Assembly: GCA_009787075.1 (NCBI GenBank) | Contig: WRGS01000129.1 | Span: 1 to 6,126 of the forward strand | Direction: 5' to 3' | DNA: 6,126 nucleotides | From: Paludibacter sp. | GTDB lineage: Bacteria; Bacteroidota; Bacteroidia; Bacteroidales; Paludibacteraceae | Part shown: piece after piece, positions 5,840-6,126 of the stretch | Numbering within the stretch: position 1 is the stretch's first letter | How the letters are laid out: each line of letters begins with the position of its first letter | The notes under the pieces: model-generated | Database searches by the model: none | What the model was told of the DNA's origin: nothing | What the model saw: only the letters and a program-made list of their open reading frames with translations | Translations under genes and position numbers: made by a program

Positions 5840-6126
5840 ATGATGAAAAAATTATTTCTTGTTATTGCGGCAGGCGCGTTGTGCGCCAATGCCTTTGGCG
5901 GCGGTCTTTTGACCAACACCAATCAAAGCGTTCGTTTTTTGCGTAACCCTGCGCGTGGCGCATCTACCGACATTGACGCTGTTTTCAGCAACCCTGCGGG
6001 ATTGTCGTTTATGGAACACAACGGCTTTACCTTGTCGTTGAACAATCAGAGCGCATTTCAAACCCGCACGATTTCAAGCACTTTTGCCCCTTTTGTAATG
6101 AATGGCGGAAGTGAAACCAAAGAATA
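5840..6126 (+). CDS. OmpP1/FadL-family outer-membrane transport protein, N-terminal part (3' end outside window)
   Basis: The frame runs open from ATG 5840 to the window end and gives 95 complete codons. It starts with a signal peptide: MMKK, a hydrophobic core LFLVIAAGAL, and an AxA site (ANA, 16-18) that predicts cleavage before Phe19. The mature start GGGLLTNTNQSVRFLRNPAR and the later DIDAVFSNPAGL (44-55, with NPAGL at 51-55) are the N-terminal signature of the OmpP1/FadL/TodX beta-barrel family, whose members carry hydrophobic compounds such as fatty acids across the outer membrane. Cys15 is not in a lipobox, so this is not a lipoprotein. ATG 5843 is an equally possible start one codon later. 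The substrate cannot be told. The gene has its own promoter and is unrelated to rpsA transcription. Confidence 0.82.
   Translation, partial: MMKKLFLVIAAGALCANAFGGGLLTNTNQSVRFLRNPARGASTDIDAVFSNPAGLSFMEHNGFTLSLNNQSAFQTRTISSTFAPFVMNGGSETKE

Noticed and set aside
5852..6061. 69-codon minus-strand open frame
   Set aside because: It is antisense to the signal-peptide-bearing outer-membrane protein, whose frame is clearly the real one.
1..6126. CRISPR array, tRNA or rRNA genes, insertion sequence or transposase gene
   Set aside because: No regularly spaced repeats, no cloverleaf-like segments, no ribosomal RNA signatures and no transposase-like protein were seen on either strand.

Overview
The window looks like ordinary chromosomal housekeeping DNA from an anaerobic member of the Bacteroidota, most likely the order Bacteroidales. 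Three things point there. The protein sequences closely follow, from memory, the Bacteroidales versions of branched-chain 2-oxoacid:ferredoxin oxidoreductase and ribosomal protein S1. Three promoters fit the Bacteroidetes pattern of a TTG/TTTG box about 18-21 bases before TAnnTTTG. None of the start codons has a Shine-Dalgarno sequence; the bases before them are A/T-rich instead. All supported genes are on the + strand.

Layout: (1) 1-207 is the last 68 codons of an unrecognised, probably exported protein, perhaps ending in an Ig-like domain. (2) 208-598 has no gene. It holds a near-perfect palindrome just after that stop codon, a C/G-rich inverted repeat, a strong intrinsic terminator (367-401), a G-rich tract and the promoter of the next operon. 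(3) 599-3089 is a three-gene operon for the alpha, beta and gamma subunits of a VOR-type 2-oxoacid:ferredoxin oxidoreductase. (4) 3090-3347 holds a large imperfect stem-loop and then the rpsA promoter. (5) 3348-5474 is rpsA, encoding a six-domain S1 protein with an N-terminal extension and a long charged C-terminal tail. (6) 5475-5839 holds the rpsA terminator, a long imperfect inverted repeat resembling a REP- or MITE-like dispersed element, and a promoter. (7) 5840-6126 is the start of an OmpP1/FadL-family outer-membrane protein, cut by the window end.

The operon would oxidise branched-chain 2-oxoacids, such as 2-oxoisovalerate, to acyl-CoA and CO2 while reducing ferredoxin. This is typical of amino-acid fermentation and branched-chain acyl-CoA supply in anaerobes. 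rpsA and the outer-membrane gene each have their own promoter and appear functionally independent of the operon.

I found no convincing new system. The points most worth a second look are the absence of a ferredoxin-like delta subunit next to the oxidoreductase, the S1 tail, and the structured intergenic repeats.
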